Part shown: piece after piece, positions 1 through 8,274 of the stretch
Numbering within the stretch: position 1 is the first letter of the stretch
How the letters are laid out: each line of letters opens with the position of its first letter
Origin: Deltaproteobacteria bacterium
GTDB taxonomy: Bacteria > Desulfobacterota > Binatia > Binatales > Binataceae
NCBI GenBank assembly: GCA_021786815.1
Contig: JAJYMR010000392.1
Span: 1 to 21,681, forward strand
Reading direction: 5' to 3'
DNA length: 21,681 nt
Made by a program: the position numbers and the translations under genes
Notes under the pieces: generated by a model
Databases searched by the model: none
What the model saw: only the letters and a program-made list of their open reading frames with translations
What the model was told of the DNA's origin: nothing

Positions 1-639
1 CGCTTCATGCTGCGCTTCATGGTCGATTACATCGTCGAGGATTTCCGCTTCCTCAAGATGCTCGAAGGTTCGCGCGCCGAGTCGCGCACGACGCTCGCTT
101 TCGCCGAACTAGAATCCCTGAGGGCCCTGGCCGAGCGCACGGCGATTCCGGCGGGGATCCTGAAAACGATCGCGGAACTGAGACGCGAGCTTCACAAGGA
201 ACAGATCATCGTCTCGGACCGGCGATGGAAAAACGCGCTCGACGTACTGCGCGCGCATGCGGTCGTGCTCGAGCGCGACTCGGTCACCGAAGATGACCTG
301 ATGTTCCTCGAACACGTGCTCTGGAAAGACCCCGAGGAACGGCCCAAGGTGCGCGACACGATCCATCGCATGGTCAAGGGCTACGAGGAGCAGGCGCGAG
401 AGTTCCTGATCCAGAGCCAGGAGATCATGGAGTACGCAGAGCGCAACTGGGAGAGCGAGGAACTGCGCAGGCGCGCGCTGGTCGAGGCCCACACCAAGAT
501 CGCGAACATCCTCGCCAGGTTCGACAACCTGCTGCGCGAGGCCGCCGAGAGCGGACGCTCGGTCGCCTCGGCCGAAGCGATGCGCTCGCAGGTGAAACAG
601 ATCCAGCAGGCGATGCTGCGCCGGACGCAGGAAAGCTGA
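1..639 (+). CDS. MoxR/RavA-type AAA+ ATPase, C-terminal part (5' end outside window)
   Basis: The frame is open from base 1, so the visible 212 residues are the C-terminal end of a longer protein; the ATG at 7 is internal, not a start. The segment with I-I-V-S-D-R-R-W-K (about residue 70) followed by L-x-x-x-A and then D-L-x-F-L-E-H-V-L-W matches the lid region that follows the AAA+ module in RavA-like MoxR ATPases. The Walker motifs lie outside the window. After it comes a long, charged, helical tail (about residues 115-210) that probably forms a coiled coil. MoxR/RavA ATPases act as chaperones that remodel partner complexes, usually with a VWA-domain protein. No VWA gene is visible here, and it may lie upstream. 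The stop is 6 bases before recO, so the two are probably co-transcribed. Confidence 0.7.
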   Translation, partial: RFMLRFMVDYIVEDFRFLKMLEGSRAESRTTLAFAELESLRALAERTAIPAGILKTIAELRRELHKEQIIVSDRRWKNALDVLRAHAVVLERDSVTEDDLMFLEHVLWKDPEERPKVRDTIHRMVKGYEEQAREFLIQSQEIMEYAERNWESEELRRRALVEAHTKIANILARFDNLLREAAESGRSVASAEAMRSQVKQIQQAMLRRTQES

Positions 640-645
640 CGCGCG

Positions 646-1419
646 ATGCCGGCCGAGGAAGCAAGCGCCGCCATCGTGCTCAGGGCGCGCGATTACTCGG
701 AATCGGACCGAATCGTGACCCTGCTCACGCGGGACTTCGGAAAACTTGGCGGGATAGCCAAGGGCGCCAAGGCTTCGCGCCGGCGCTTCGAACGCAAACT
801 CGAGCCGTTCTCGCACGCGATGCTTTACTTTCGGCGTCGGCCGCACGGCCAACTCGTGTTTATCACGCGCGCCGAGGCGAGCGCCGAGCTTCGCCCGTTC
901 AACATCGACGACGACCTCGGCAAAATCGCGCTCGGAAGCTACATGCTCGAACTGACCGAAGCGCTGACCTCCGAAGGAGCGGAGGCCGGCGGCGCCTATC
1001 GCGTGCTTGAGGAAGCGCTTTGGACGGTGAGCGAGCGCGGCGCGGGCCTCGCGCTCAGGCAGGGCTTCGAGCTCAAGTTCCTGCGATGGGCGGGATTCGG
1101 GCTTGAGTTCGCGCGATGCCGCCAGTGCGCGGCGGCGACCGCGGAGGACGCGCCCGCCTACTTCATCGTGTCACGCGGCGGAATCGTGTGCGCGCGATGC
1201 CGGCCGGGCGTGCCCGAGGGCGCGCTTCGCCTGGAAGGTCAAAGCGCCGTTTCGCTCGCGCGGCTTGCTGAATTGAGTCTCGCCGACGCGCACGATACGC
1301 GCCCGGCGGGCGCCGACGCCGCGCTTGCGATCTCGCGGTTTCTCTCCTCGGTGCTCGATCGCAGGCTACGTTCCGCGGCGTTCGTCGATTCAGTCCTGCC
1401 CGGCGGCTCGCGCGCCTGA
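646..1419 (+). CDS. recO: DNA repair protein RecO
   Basis: RecO binds single- and double-stranded DNA and, with RecR and RecF, loads RecA onto SSB-coated DNA in the RecFOR recombination pathway. The 257 residues have the expected layout: an N-terminal OB fold (about 1-80, with the typical start A-x-V-L-R-x-R-D-Y-S-E-S-D-R-I-V-T-L-L-T), a helical middle, and a zinc-finger-like C-terminal part with C158-x2-C161 and C182-x2-C185. The length is normal for the family. The ATG at 646 has an AGGAAAG ribosome binding site about ten bases upstream, inside the end of the preceding ATPase gene. The last 30 bases overlap the 3' end of the convergent regulator gene. Confidence 0.95.
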   Translation: MPAEEASAAIVLRARDYSESDRIVTLLTRDFGKLGGIAKGAKASRRRFERKLEPFSHAMLYFRRRPHGQLVFITRAEASAELRPFNIDDDLGKIALGSYMLELTEALTSEGAEAGGAYRVLEEALWTVSERGAGLALRQGFELKFLRWAGFGLEFARCRQCAAATAEDAPAYFIVSRGGIVCARCRPGVPEGALRLEGQSAVSLARLAELSLADAHDTRPAGADAALAISRFLSSVLDRRLRSAAFVDSVLPGGSRA

Positions 1420-2517
1420 GGCGATAAGCGTCCCGGTTCTGCTTGTGTCGTAGCCGCACAGTTCGGAAAGCTCTCGCGCGAAGCCCGAGGAGTTGAGCGC
1501 GTCCAGCATCGCGCCGACCGCAGGCGACCGCGTCTCGCGTTCGGGTATGAGCAGGTCGTAGCGCTCCTCGCGAAGCGCGATGAAGTGAAGGCCATACGCC
1601 TCGGCCGCAACCCGTATCGTCACGCCGGCCTGGGCCTCGCCCGCGCCGACAGCCGCCGCGACCTCGAGATGGCCGCCGAGTTCGCGCTCGTAGCCGTGGA
1701 GCGTGCGCCCCTTCACGCCAAGCGTCGAAAGCGCGTCGTCCAGCGCAAGACGCGCGCCCGAACCCTGCTCGCGGTTCACGATCCTGACGCCGTGATGAAC
1801 CAGATCGGCGACGTTGCGAATGCGGTCACGCAGGCCCGCCGCGACGGCTAGACCTACCTCCCAAGAGGCAAAATTCACGAACACCATCCGCCGGTTTCCG
1901 AGCATCCGGCGCGCGAAAGCGACATTGTACTCGCCCGTCCGCGGGTCGCGCAGATGCATCCCGGCCGCGTGAACGCGCCGCTCGACGAGCGCGTTCAGCG
2001 CCGCGCGGCTCGAACACGGAAGCGTGGCGACTCGCACGGGAGCGCGCCGGCGCGCGAGCCAGTCGGCAAGAATCGCGACTGCGGGATCGCATCCCGCAAG
2101 CAGCACGGTCGATTCGATTTCCGCCTGCGAGCGGAAAACCTCGACCGACACGCGCCCGTCCGTCTCCCGCTCGACGATTCCGGCGGCCGGCGCGAGCGAA
2201 AGCGCCGCAGCCGCCTGCGGTATCGCGACGACGCGCCCGTTCACGCGTGCGAGCGCAACCCGCGTGCGCGGCGCCGCGCGGCCCTCGCCCGCCCAATTCG
2301 CGGCGACGCTGGGACTTGGGCTTTCGCCGAACAGGCTTTCGACCGTTTCGCCGAGTTCCTGCGCAAGCCTGAGCGCCACGGCGACGCTCGGCTGATAGAG
2401 GCCGGATTCGATCGCGCCGAGCGCCTGGCGCGAGATGCCGGCGCGGCGCGCAAGCTCGATTTGGTTGAGTCGCGCGGCAATTCTCGCGCGCTTAATCAGG
2501 TTTTCATGCTTGGCCAT
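1390..2517 (-). CDS. XRE-family HTH regulator with PBP-like (PF12727-type) ligand domain
   Basis: This 375-residue protein starts with a Cro/C1-type helix-turn-helix (about residues 7-63, with N-Q-I-E-L-A-R-R-A-G-I-S-R-Q-A-L-G-A-I-E-S-G). The remainder resembles the periplasmic-binding-protein-like domain found on one-component regulators and on some MoeA-type proteins. Seen signatures are F-A-S-W-E-V-G-L, V-N-R-E-Q-G-S-G-A-R-L-A-L-D-D, A-A-A-V-G-A-G-E-A-Q-A-G-V and E-E-R-Y-D-L-L-I-P. There is no signal peptide, so it is cytosolic. The family is linked to sensing of molybdate-like oxyanions or molybdopterin-related ligands, and a WtpA/ModA-type binding protein lies about 1 kb away on the other side of the divergent promoter region. 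I infer that it controls that locus and possibly itself. The ligand is not proven by sequence. Confidence 0.85.
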   Translation of the reverse strand: MAKHENLIKRARIAARLNQIELARRAGISRQALGAIESGLYQPSVAVALRLAQELGETVESLFGESPSPSVAANWAGEGRAAPRTRVALARVNGRVVAIPQAAAALSLAPAAGIVERETDGRVSVEVFRSQAEIESTVLLAGCDPAVAILADWLARRRAPVRVATLPCSSRAALNALVERRVHAAGMHLRDPRTGEYNVAFARRMLGNRRMVFVNFASWEVGLAVAAGLRDRIRNVADLVHHGVRIVNREQGSGARLALDDALSTLGVKGRTLHGYERELGGHLEVAAAVGAGEAQAGVTIRVAAEAYGLHFIALREERYDLLIPERETRSPAVGAMLDALNSSGFARELSELCGYDTSRTGTLIASGARAAGQD

Positions 2518-2546
2518 AATACTTGTCTTCTGTCATCGATAATGGC
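2513..2546. promoter_or_regulatory. Imperfect inverted repeat in the divergent regulator/outer-membrane gene region
   Basis: The only 45 bases between the two divergent start codons contain GCCATAAT (2513-2520, overlapping the regulator start codon) and ATAATGGC (2539-2546), arms that match at 7 of 8 positions when inverted. An ATCGAT palindrome (2535-2540) and a -10-like GATAAT (2538-2543) lie in or next to the right arm. The position suits an operator for the divergent HTH regulator. The arms are short and AT-rich, so chance is possible. Confidence 0.35.
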
Positions 2547-2562
2547 ATAAACGCTGCGTGCC

Positions 2563-3525
2563 ATGAAAACCTTCCTGCGTTCATTTGTCTTACTTGCCGG
2601 CATCATGGCCTCTCTGCTGGCCGACTGTCCCTGGGCTCCGGCCCAGCAAGCGCCGCCGTCATCGGCGCCGGTCGCCGCGGCGCCGCCGCCCGCCCCGGTT
2701 TCTTCGCCGTTCGTCGGCCTTCAGGACTGGTACGACCGATGGCTGAACATGGTTCATCGCACGCACGAGGAAGAGCAACCGGACTGGATGACGCCCCTGG
2801 TGACCGTAATACCCACGCTCCAGCAAGAAATTCGAACCGATTACGGGTTCGGTTTCGCGCCGCACGGCCTGCAGACTTTCACTTACGCGAGCAAGGGCAC
2901 CGAGATCATCCCCACCGAGAACACCGAGTTCATCTTTGGGAATCCCTCCTACATCACCAAAAATCTGCCGGTGAACGAGCGCAGTTCGGGATGGGCCGAC
3001 TGGCCGTTCCTCTTCAAGTACCGGCTGCTGTCGTCGCCGAGCGACGCGGGCAACTATGTTCTCACCTTCATGCTTTCCACGTCGTTTGCGACCGGTTCGA
3101 ACAAGTACGTTTCGGCGAACCACGACCTGTTCTCTCCTCTGATTGGCTTCGGCAAGGGGATTGAAACCCGTTACGGCGAGTTCGATTACCAGGCGACGAT
3201 CGGACCAACCGTTCCGGACGGCGAAACCGGCAAACTTGGCACTCCGATCGTCTGGAACAGCACTTTTCAGTACGGAAATCGCTTCCATTTCGGCGGATTG
3301 ACGGTGCCGCTATGGCCTGAATTCGAAACGATGTGGGTCTCTTATCCAAACGGCGAGACTCGCGGCGAGCAGCAGCTCTATCTGACACCGGGCATCATCG
3401 CGGGCCGCTTCAAGCTGACCGAGCACACCTACTTCGTGCTCGGCACCGGCCTTCAGTTTGCGGCGACCCGAGCCCGCGAGTTCAATCATCAGTGGTTGGT
3501 CACGATGAGAATCCCGTATTTCTGA
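2563..3525 (+). CDS. Exported beta-barrel-like outer-membrane protein
   Basis: The 320-residue product has a clear signal peptide (basic M-K-x4-R, hydrophobic core to about residue 20, A-P-A cleavage site near residue 27), then a proline/alanine-rich linker to about residue 47. The rest is rich in aromatic residues and in alternating strand-like segments, and ends in I-P-Y-F; a terminal phenylalanine is the usual signal for outer-membrane beta-barrel assembly. It resembles MetA-like or transporter-like outer-membrane proteins of unknown substrate. No Shine-Dalgarno is obvious. It is divergent from the PBP-domain regulator and is followed by the oxyanion-binding protein, so a role in passage of the same solute across the outer membrane is possible. 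Family assignment is from general features only. Confidence 0.65.
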   Translation: MKTFLRSFVLLAGIMASLLADCPWAPAQQAPPSSAPVAAAPPPAPVSSPFVGLQDWYDRWLNMVHRTHEEEQPDWMTPLVTVIPTLQQEIRTDYGFGFAPHGLQTFTYASKGTEIIPTENTEFIFGNPSYITKNLPVNERSSGWADWPFLFKYRLLSSPSDAGNYVLTFMLSTSFATGSNKYVSANHDLFSPLIGFGKGIETRYGEFDYQATIGPTVPDGETGKLGTPIVWNSTFQYGNRFHFGGLTVPLWPEFETMWVSYPNGETRGEQQLYLTPGIIAGRFKLTEHTYFVLGTGLQFAATRAREFNHQWLVTMRIPYF

Positions 3526-3609
3526 GCAGAAAAGGTTTTGCTTCGGCATGAGAGACTAACAGGTTATCCCTGATCCGGATGTCCTCGTCACCCGCGCGGC
3601 TTGCTACCA

Positions 3610-4596
3610 ATGAAATCCAGGCTCTTCGAATTTCCGCGAATTTCTATCCTATGCGGCGCGGTCGCGTTACTCATTGCCGCCGCGCCCGTCGACGCGGGCC
3701 GGCGCCCCGACGCGCCGCCGCTTGTGATCTTCCAGGCCTCGACGCTCTCCGGCTACGTGCGCGATCTCAGCCGCGTTTTCCAAGCGGCGCATCCCGGCGT
3801 CGCCGTGCATACCGAAGCGTCAGGCAGCCTCGACGCGATTCGCAAGGTCACCGACTTCCGGATGCCATGCGACATCCTGCTGAGCGCCGACTGGCGCCTG
3901 CTCGACGCGCCGCTTCGCGGCGTGGATCCGTGGGTGGCGATATTCGCGGGAAACTCGATGGCGATTCTGTACACGAGCCATTCGCGCTACGCGAAGGAGA
4001 TTACGCCGGCGAACTGGTTCAAGGTGCTTCTGCGTCCGGGCGTCCGCTACGGGCATTCAGACCCCGAGCGCGACCCGGAAGGCTACTGGACGCTTATCGT
4101 ATGGAAGCTCGCCGAGCGCTATTACCGCAAGCCCGGGCTTGCGGCGGAGCTACGCGCAGGATGCCCGCGGTCGAATACGCGGCCCGCGAGCGTCAACCTT
4201 ATTGCGCTGCTTCAAAGCGGCGAACTCGATTACTATTTTGGCTACGCGTCCGACGCCCGGCTTGGGAATCTCAAGGTGCTGAGGTTGCCGCCCGAGATAG
4301 ATCTCAGCGACTTGTCCCGCGCGGCCGCGTACGCGACTGCGAGCGTCGAGATAGGCAGCGGGCCGCACCGGCGGCGAGTCGCAGGCGCGCCGATCGCCTA
4401 CGGTGCAACGATGACGGCAAGGCCTTCCAACCGCGCGGCGGCAATCGAGTTCCTGCGCCTGATGTTCAGCGCCGCAGGCCGACGAGCCGCCGAGCAAAAC
4501 GGGCTTATCGCCTATCCGCGCGCACTCGCGGTGGATCCGAAGGGCGCGATGCCGTCCGCGCTCAAATCGGCGGTGTCGCCGTTCAACCAGAAATAG
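3610..4596 (+). CDS. WtpA/ModA-type tungstate/molybdate-binding protein, orphan
   Basis: This is a 328-residue periplasmic solute-binding protein of the tungstate/molybdate WtpA (archaeal-type ModA) class. Residues 1-30 are a signal peptide. Family landmarks are F-Q-A-S-T-L (41-46), E-A-S-G-S-L (69-74), the I-R-K-V-T-D-F segment, F-A-G-N-S-M-A-I-L-Y-T (112-122), I-T-P-A-N-W-F-K-V-L-L-R-P-G-V, and S-D-P-E-R-D-P-E-G-Y (150-159). The first ATG at 3610 is preferred; a TTG three codons upstream is also possible. No ABC permease or ATPase gene accompanies it. In characterised homologues an Asp in the D-P-x-G-Y segment and a Glu in an F-E-Y motif give six-fold oxyanion coordination. Here the Asp is present (D155) but the second motif reads F-G-Y (G211). 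The end overlaps the convergent phosphatase gene by 14 bases. Confidence 0.85.
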   Translation: MKSRLFEFPRISILCGAVALLIAAAPVDAGRRPDAPPLVIFQASTLSGYVRDLSRVFQAAHPGVAVHTEASGSLDAIRKVTDFRMPCDILLSADWRLLDAPLRGVDPWVAIFAGNSMAILYTSHSRYAKEITPANWFKVLLRPGVRYGHSDPERDPEGYWTLIVWKLAERYYRKPGLAAELRAGCPRSNTRPASVNLIALLQSGELDYYFGYASDARLGNLKVLRLPPEIDLSDLSRAAAYATASVEIGSGPHRRRVAGAPIAYGATMTARPSNRAAAIEFLRLMFSAAGRRAAEQNGLIAYPRALAVDPKGAMPSALKSAVSPFNQK

Positions 4597-5200
4597 GCGA
4601 TTCGTCGCCGCGCTCGGCGCCGAGCACGCGCGGCCTTTCGTAGCGCGGGAACCGATGCTCGACCAGCACGATTCCACAGTTGGGCGGAACATGTACGTCC
4701 TCCCACGAGCCGGTCACGTGCGCCCACATCGACATCATCACGCCGCCGTGGCTCACCACGATGACCTCACCCTCGCGATGGACGCGTGCAAGCCTGTCGA
4801 GAACCGGGCCGACGCGCATGCACACGTCCTCGAAGCTCTCGCCCTCGGGCGGCTTCCAGAGCCAGGGGCGCTTGGGATCGTAACCCGGCGCTTCCGTCAC
4901 GGCGTCGTAGGGCTTGCCCATGAATTGGCCGATCAGGCGCTCGTGGAGCGCGTGCTCGACCTCAAGCGGAAGTCCAAGGACGTCTGCGATAATCTGCCCC
5001 GTGTGCATCGCGCGCACGTAGGAGCTGGTCACGACGAGGCTTGGCTTGAACTCGGCCGCGATTCGCTCCGCGGCCTGGCGCGCCTGCTCGCGGCCAAGCT
5101 CGGTCAGCGCGAGATCAACCGGCGTCGTCGTGAAAATTCTTTCGCGGTTTCCAACACTCTCGCCATGGCGAACCAGGATAAGCTTGCCCATTCGTGCCAA
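4583..5200 (-). CDS. Histidine phosphatase family protein (phosphoglycerate mutase-like)
   Basis: The 205-residue product is a branch-1 histidine phosphatase. It has the R-H-G-E-S motif (11-15, nucleophile H12), a substrate-binding arginine in S-S-Y-V-R-A-M-H-T-G (R63), an acidic residue in H-E-R-L-I-G (E87), and the second catalytic histidine in V-V-S-H-G-G-V (H151). Such enzymes hydrolyse or transfer phosphate on small metabolites or phosphoproteins through a phosphohistidine, and the substrate cannot be told from sequence. The TTG at 5200 is chosen because AAGGAAG lies six bases upstream; the ATG three codons in (5191) would leave 15 bases from that site. It precedes nothing obviously related. 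Confidence 0.9.
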   Translation of the reverse strand: MARMGKLILVRHGESVGNRERIFTTTPVDLALTELGREQARQAAERIAAEFKPSLVVTSSYVRAMHTGQIIADVLGLPLEVEHALHERLIGQFMGKPYDAVTEAPGYDPKRPWLWKPPEGESFEDVCMRVGPVLDRLARVHREGEVIVVSHGGVMMSMWAHVTGSWEDVHVPPNCGIVLVEHRFPRYERPRVLGAERGDESPISG

Positions 5201-5215
5201 CCGTCACTTCCTTGC
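5201..5215 (-). promoter_or_regulatory. Ribosome binding site supporting a TTG start
   Basis: On the minus strand AAGGAAG is followed by TGACGG and then TTG at 5200. The spacing of six bases favours the TTG over the ATG nine bases further in as the initiation codon of the histidine phosphatase. Confidence 0.5.
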
Positions 5216-5228
5216 CCGATCAAGTTAA

Positions 5229-5996
5229 TCACGATCCCTTCTGCGTGTCGCCGCTTCTGCGCGAGATAATTGTCTCGAGAAGCTCAATCGGCAACGGAAA
5301 GACGATCGTCGAGTTCTGCTCGGCGGCTATCGTCACCAGCGTCTGCAGGTAGCGAAGCTGGATGGCGATCGGATTTTTGCCCATTATTTCCGCGGCTTCG
5401 GCCAGGCGCTGGGACGCCTGATATTCGCCCTCGGCGGCGATCACCTTGGCGCGCCGATCGCGCTCGGCTTCGGCCTGGGCGGCGATGGCGCGCTGCATGT
5501 CCTGGGGAAGGTCGATGTTCCTAAGTTCGACGAGGGTGACCTTGATACCCCACGGCTCGGTCTGCGCGTCGACGATCTCCTGGATGCGTGCGTTGAGTTT
5601 TTCGCGCTGTCCGAGCAGATCATCCAGGTCGGTCTGTCCGCCGACGGAACGAAGCGTAGTTTGGGCGAGTTGCAGAGTGGCAAACAGGTAATCGGCGACC
5701 TCCGTCACCGCGCGCGACGGATCAACGACGCGGAAGTACAGGACTGCGCTCACTTTCACGCTCACGTTGTCGCGCGTGATCACGTCCTGCGGCGGGATGT
5801 CCAGAGTCACGGTGCGCAGATCCACGCGCACCATCCGTTCGAGAAACGGGATTACGAAGGTGACGCCGGGGCCGCGATGGGGCGCCAGACGCCCCAGGCG
5901 GAACACTACCGCGCGCTCGTACTCGTTCAGTACCTTGAGCCCACTCAGGACGAAGACGACCAATACGAAGACAACGATTCCCGCGCCAAGAGCCAT
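5229..5996 (-). CDS. Slipin/stomatin-like SPFH (band 7) membrane protein
   Basis: This 255-residue protein has one N-terminal membrane segment (about residues 3-20), then the SPFH domain. Recognisable family stretches are N-E-Y-E-R-A-V-V-F-R-L-G-R (24-36), G-P-G-V-T-F-V-I-P-F (42-51), the V-D-L-R-T-V-T-L-D-I-P-P-Q strand, Y-F-R-V-V-D-P, and an A-E-A-E-R-x-R-R-A-K-V-I-A-A-E-G-E coiled-coil region after about residue 170. Slipins oligomerise in lipid microdomains and are the classical partners, and in archaea the substrates, of NfeD-type membrane proteases. It lies downstream of the NfeD gene on the same strand, 55 bases away, and has a strong GGGAGGAGGAG ribosome binding site. Confidence 0.95.
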   Translation of the reverse strand: MALGAGIVVFVLVVFVLSGLKVLNEYERAVVFRLGRLAPHRGPGVTFVIPFLERMVRVDLRTVTLDIPPQDVITRDNVSVKVSAVLYFRVVDPSRAVTEVADYLFATLQLAQTTLRSVGGQTDLDDLLGQREKLNARIQEIVDAQTEPWGIKVTLVELRNIDLPQDMQRAIAAQAEAERDRRAKVIAAEGEYQASQRLAEAAEIMGKNPIAIQLRYLQTLVTIAAEQNSTIVFPLPIELLETIISRRSGDTQKGS

Positions 5997-6051
5997 GCTC
6001 CTCCTCCCTTCGACCGTGATTTTCCGAAACCGCGCCCGTCCGGCGCGATGC

Positions 6052-7386
6052 TCACGCCGCTCTTCTGACCCTGACTTCGAGGCCGTGCACCGAAACCACC
6101 GTCGCCTGCGCGCCCGCGCCGAGCGCCTCGTCGCTGGTCGCGCGCCAGAGCTCGCCGTGAACGAAAAGCGTTCCCGCGGCGCCGGGCCGGATTGGATCGC
6201 GCACGACGCCGACTTCGCCGACCAGCGCTTCTAGGCCGGTTCGCGCCACTTTACGCCGCTCACGCGCGAGCAGATAGCCCAGGCTCAGGATAATCGAGGA
6301 AAGCGCGGCCGCTGCGCCGTAAATTATCTGCCGGTTGACGACGAGATTCGTCTTCGAGGTATCGATCAGGAGCAGCGAGCCAAAAACCAGCGCGACGACG
6401 CCGCCAAGACCCAGGATGCCATAGCTGGTCACGAACGCTTCCGCGATCAGCATCGCAACCCCGAGCAGGATCAGCAGCAAGCCCGACACGTTGACCGGCA
6501 GCACCTGGAAGGAAGCAAGCGCAAGCAGAAGACAGATCGCGCCCGCCACGCCCGGAAAGATCGCGCCGGGATGCGCGAACTCGAAGTAAAGCCCGATCAG
6601 TCCCGCCATCAGGAGGAGGTAAACGATGTTCGGGTCGGAAAGCAGGTTCAGAATCCGCTGCCCGAGCGTCATCTCGTAAACCCTGACGGTTGCATCGGCC
6701 AGGTCGAGCTTGACCGAGCGGCTGCGCACCTCGACGGTGCGGCCCGAGGCCTGAACCAGCACGCTTCTGAGGTCCGGCGCGACAATATCGATTACATGCT
6801 TCTCGAGCGCCTCATGCTCGCCGATGGCCGCGCTGTGCCTGACGGCTTCCTCCATCCACTGCTCGTTGCGGCCACGCTCACGCGCGATACTTCTGGCGAA
6901 GGACGCCGTGTAATTCACAAGCTTCTCGCCCATCGCGCCTTTGATCGTTCCTCCCGTCTCGCTGACGGGATGAGCCGCGCCGATCGTCGTCCCAGGTGCC
7001 ATCGCCGCGACATTTGCGGCCTCGGTGATGAACGTGCCGGCCGACGCGGCGCTCGCTCCCGACGGCGCCACGTAAACGATCGTCGGCACAGGCGCGGAGA
7101 GCAGAAGTTTCACGATTCGTTCGGCTGAAGTTAAAAGGCCGCCCGGCGTGTCGAGCCGGATTACGAGCGCGCTCGCGCCGCCGGATTCGGCCGCGGAAAG
7201 CGCATCTTCAACGTAGTTTGTCACGGCGGGATTGATCGAGCCGTCGATCTCGATCAGTTCGACCCATGGACGAGCGTTCGCCTGCGCACTCGCTCGTCCG
7301 AGCGCGAACGCGAGAATCGCCGCGCAGGCGGCGAATAGCGTCGCCCGAAAGTTCGAATCCTGGCGTCGAGCCTTTTCGGGTCGCAC
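6052..7386 (-). CDS. NfeD-family ClpP-class membrane serine protease
   Basis: The 444-residue product is a full-length NfeD (STOPP/1510-N type). A signal or anchor segment (about residues 14-34) is followed by the ClpP-like protease domain with I-D-G-S-I-N-P, D-T-P-G-G, and S-G-A-S-A-A-S-A-G-T-F, where S115 corresponds to the catalytic serine. K155 in G-E-K-L-V-N-Y corresponds to the catalytic lysine of the Ser-Lys dyad in Pyrococcus PH1510. Several hydrophobic helices (about 240-370) and a C-terminal OB-fold NfeD domain (about 385-444) complete it. It is expected to cleave membrane proteins such as the slipin encoded just downstream. Translation begins at a GTG one base after the stop of the uracil-DNA glycosylase gene, which suggests translational coupling. 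Confidence 0.95.
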   Translation of the reverse strand: MRPEKARRQDSNFRATLFAACAAILAFALGRASAQANARPWVELIEIDGSINPAVTNYVEDALSAAESGGASALVIRLDTPGGLLTSAERIVKLLLSAPVPTIVYVAPSGASAASAGTFITEAANVAAMAPGTTIGAAHPVSETGGTIKGAMGEKLVNYTASFARSIARERGRNEQWMEEAVRHSAAIGEHEALEKHVIDIVAPDLRSVLVQASGRTVEVRSRSVKLDLADATVRVYEMTLGQRILNLLSDPNIVYLLLMAGLIGLYFEFAHPGAIFPGVAGAICLLLALASFQVLPVNVSGLLLILLGVAMLIAEAFVTSYGILGLGGVVALVFGSLLLIDTSKTNLVVNRQIIYGAAAALSSIILSLGYLLARERRKVARTGLEALVGEVGVVRDPIRPGAAGTLFVHGELWRATSDEALGAGAQATVVSVHGLEVRVRRAA

Positions 7387-7387
7387 C

Positions 7388-8236
<849 letters not shown>

Positions 8237-8274
8237 AAGGTTCGCCCGGGCGAAGTCCGCGCGCGAACCATACG

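Noticed and set aside
3579..4643. 354-codon plus-strand frame overlapping the oxyanion-binding protein
   Set aside because: It covers the same bases as the WtpA-type gene in another phase and is arginine-rich without motifs.
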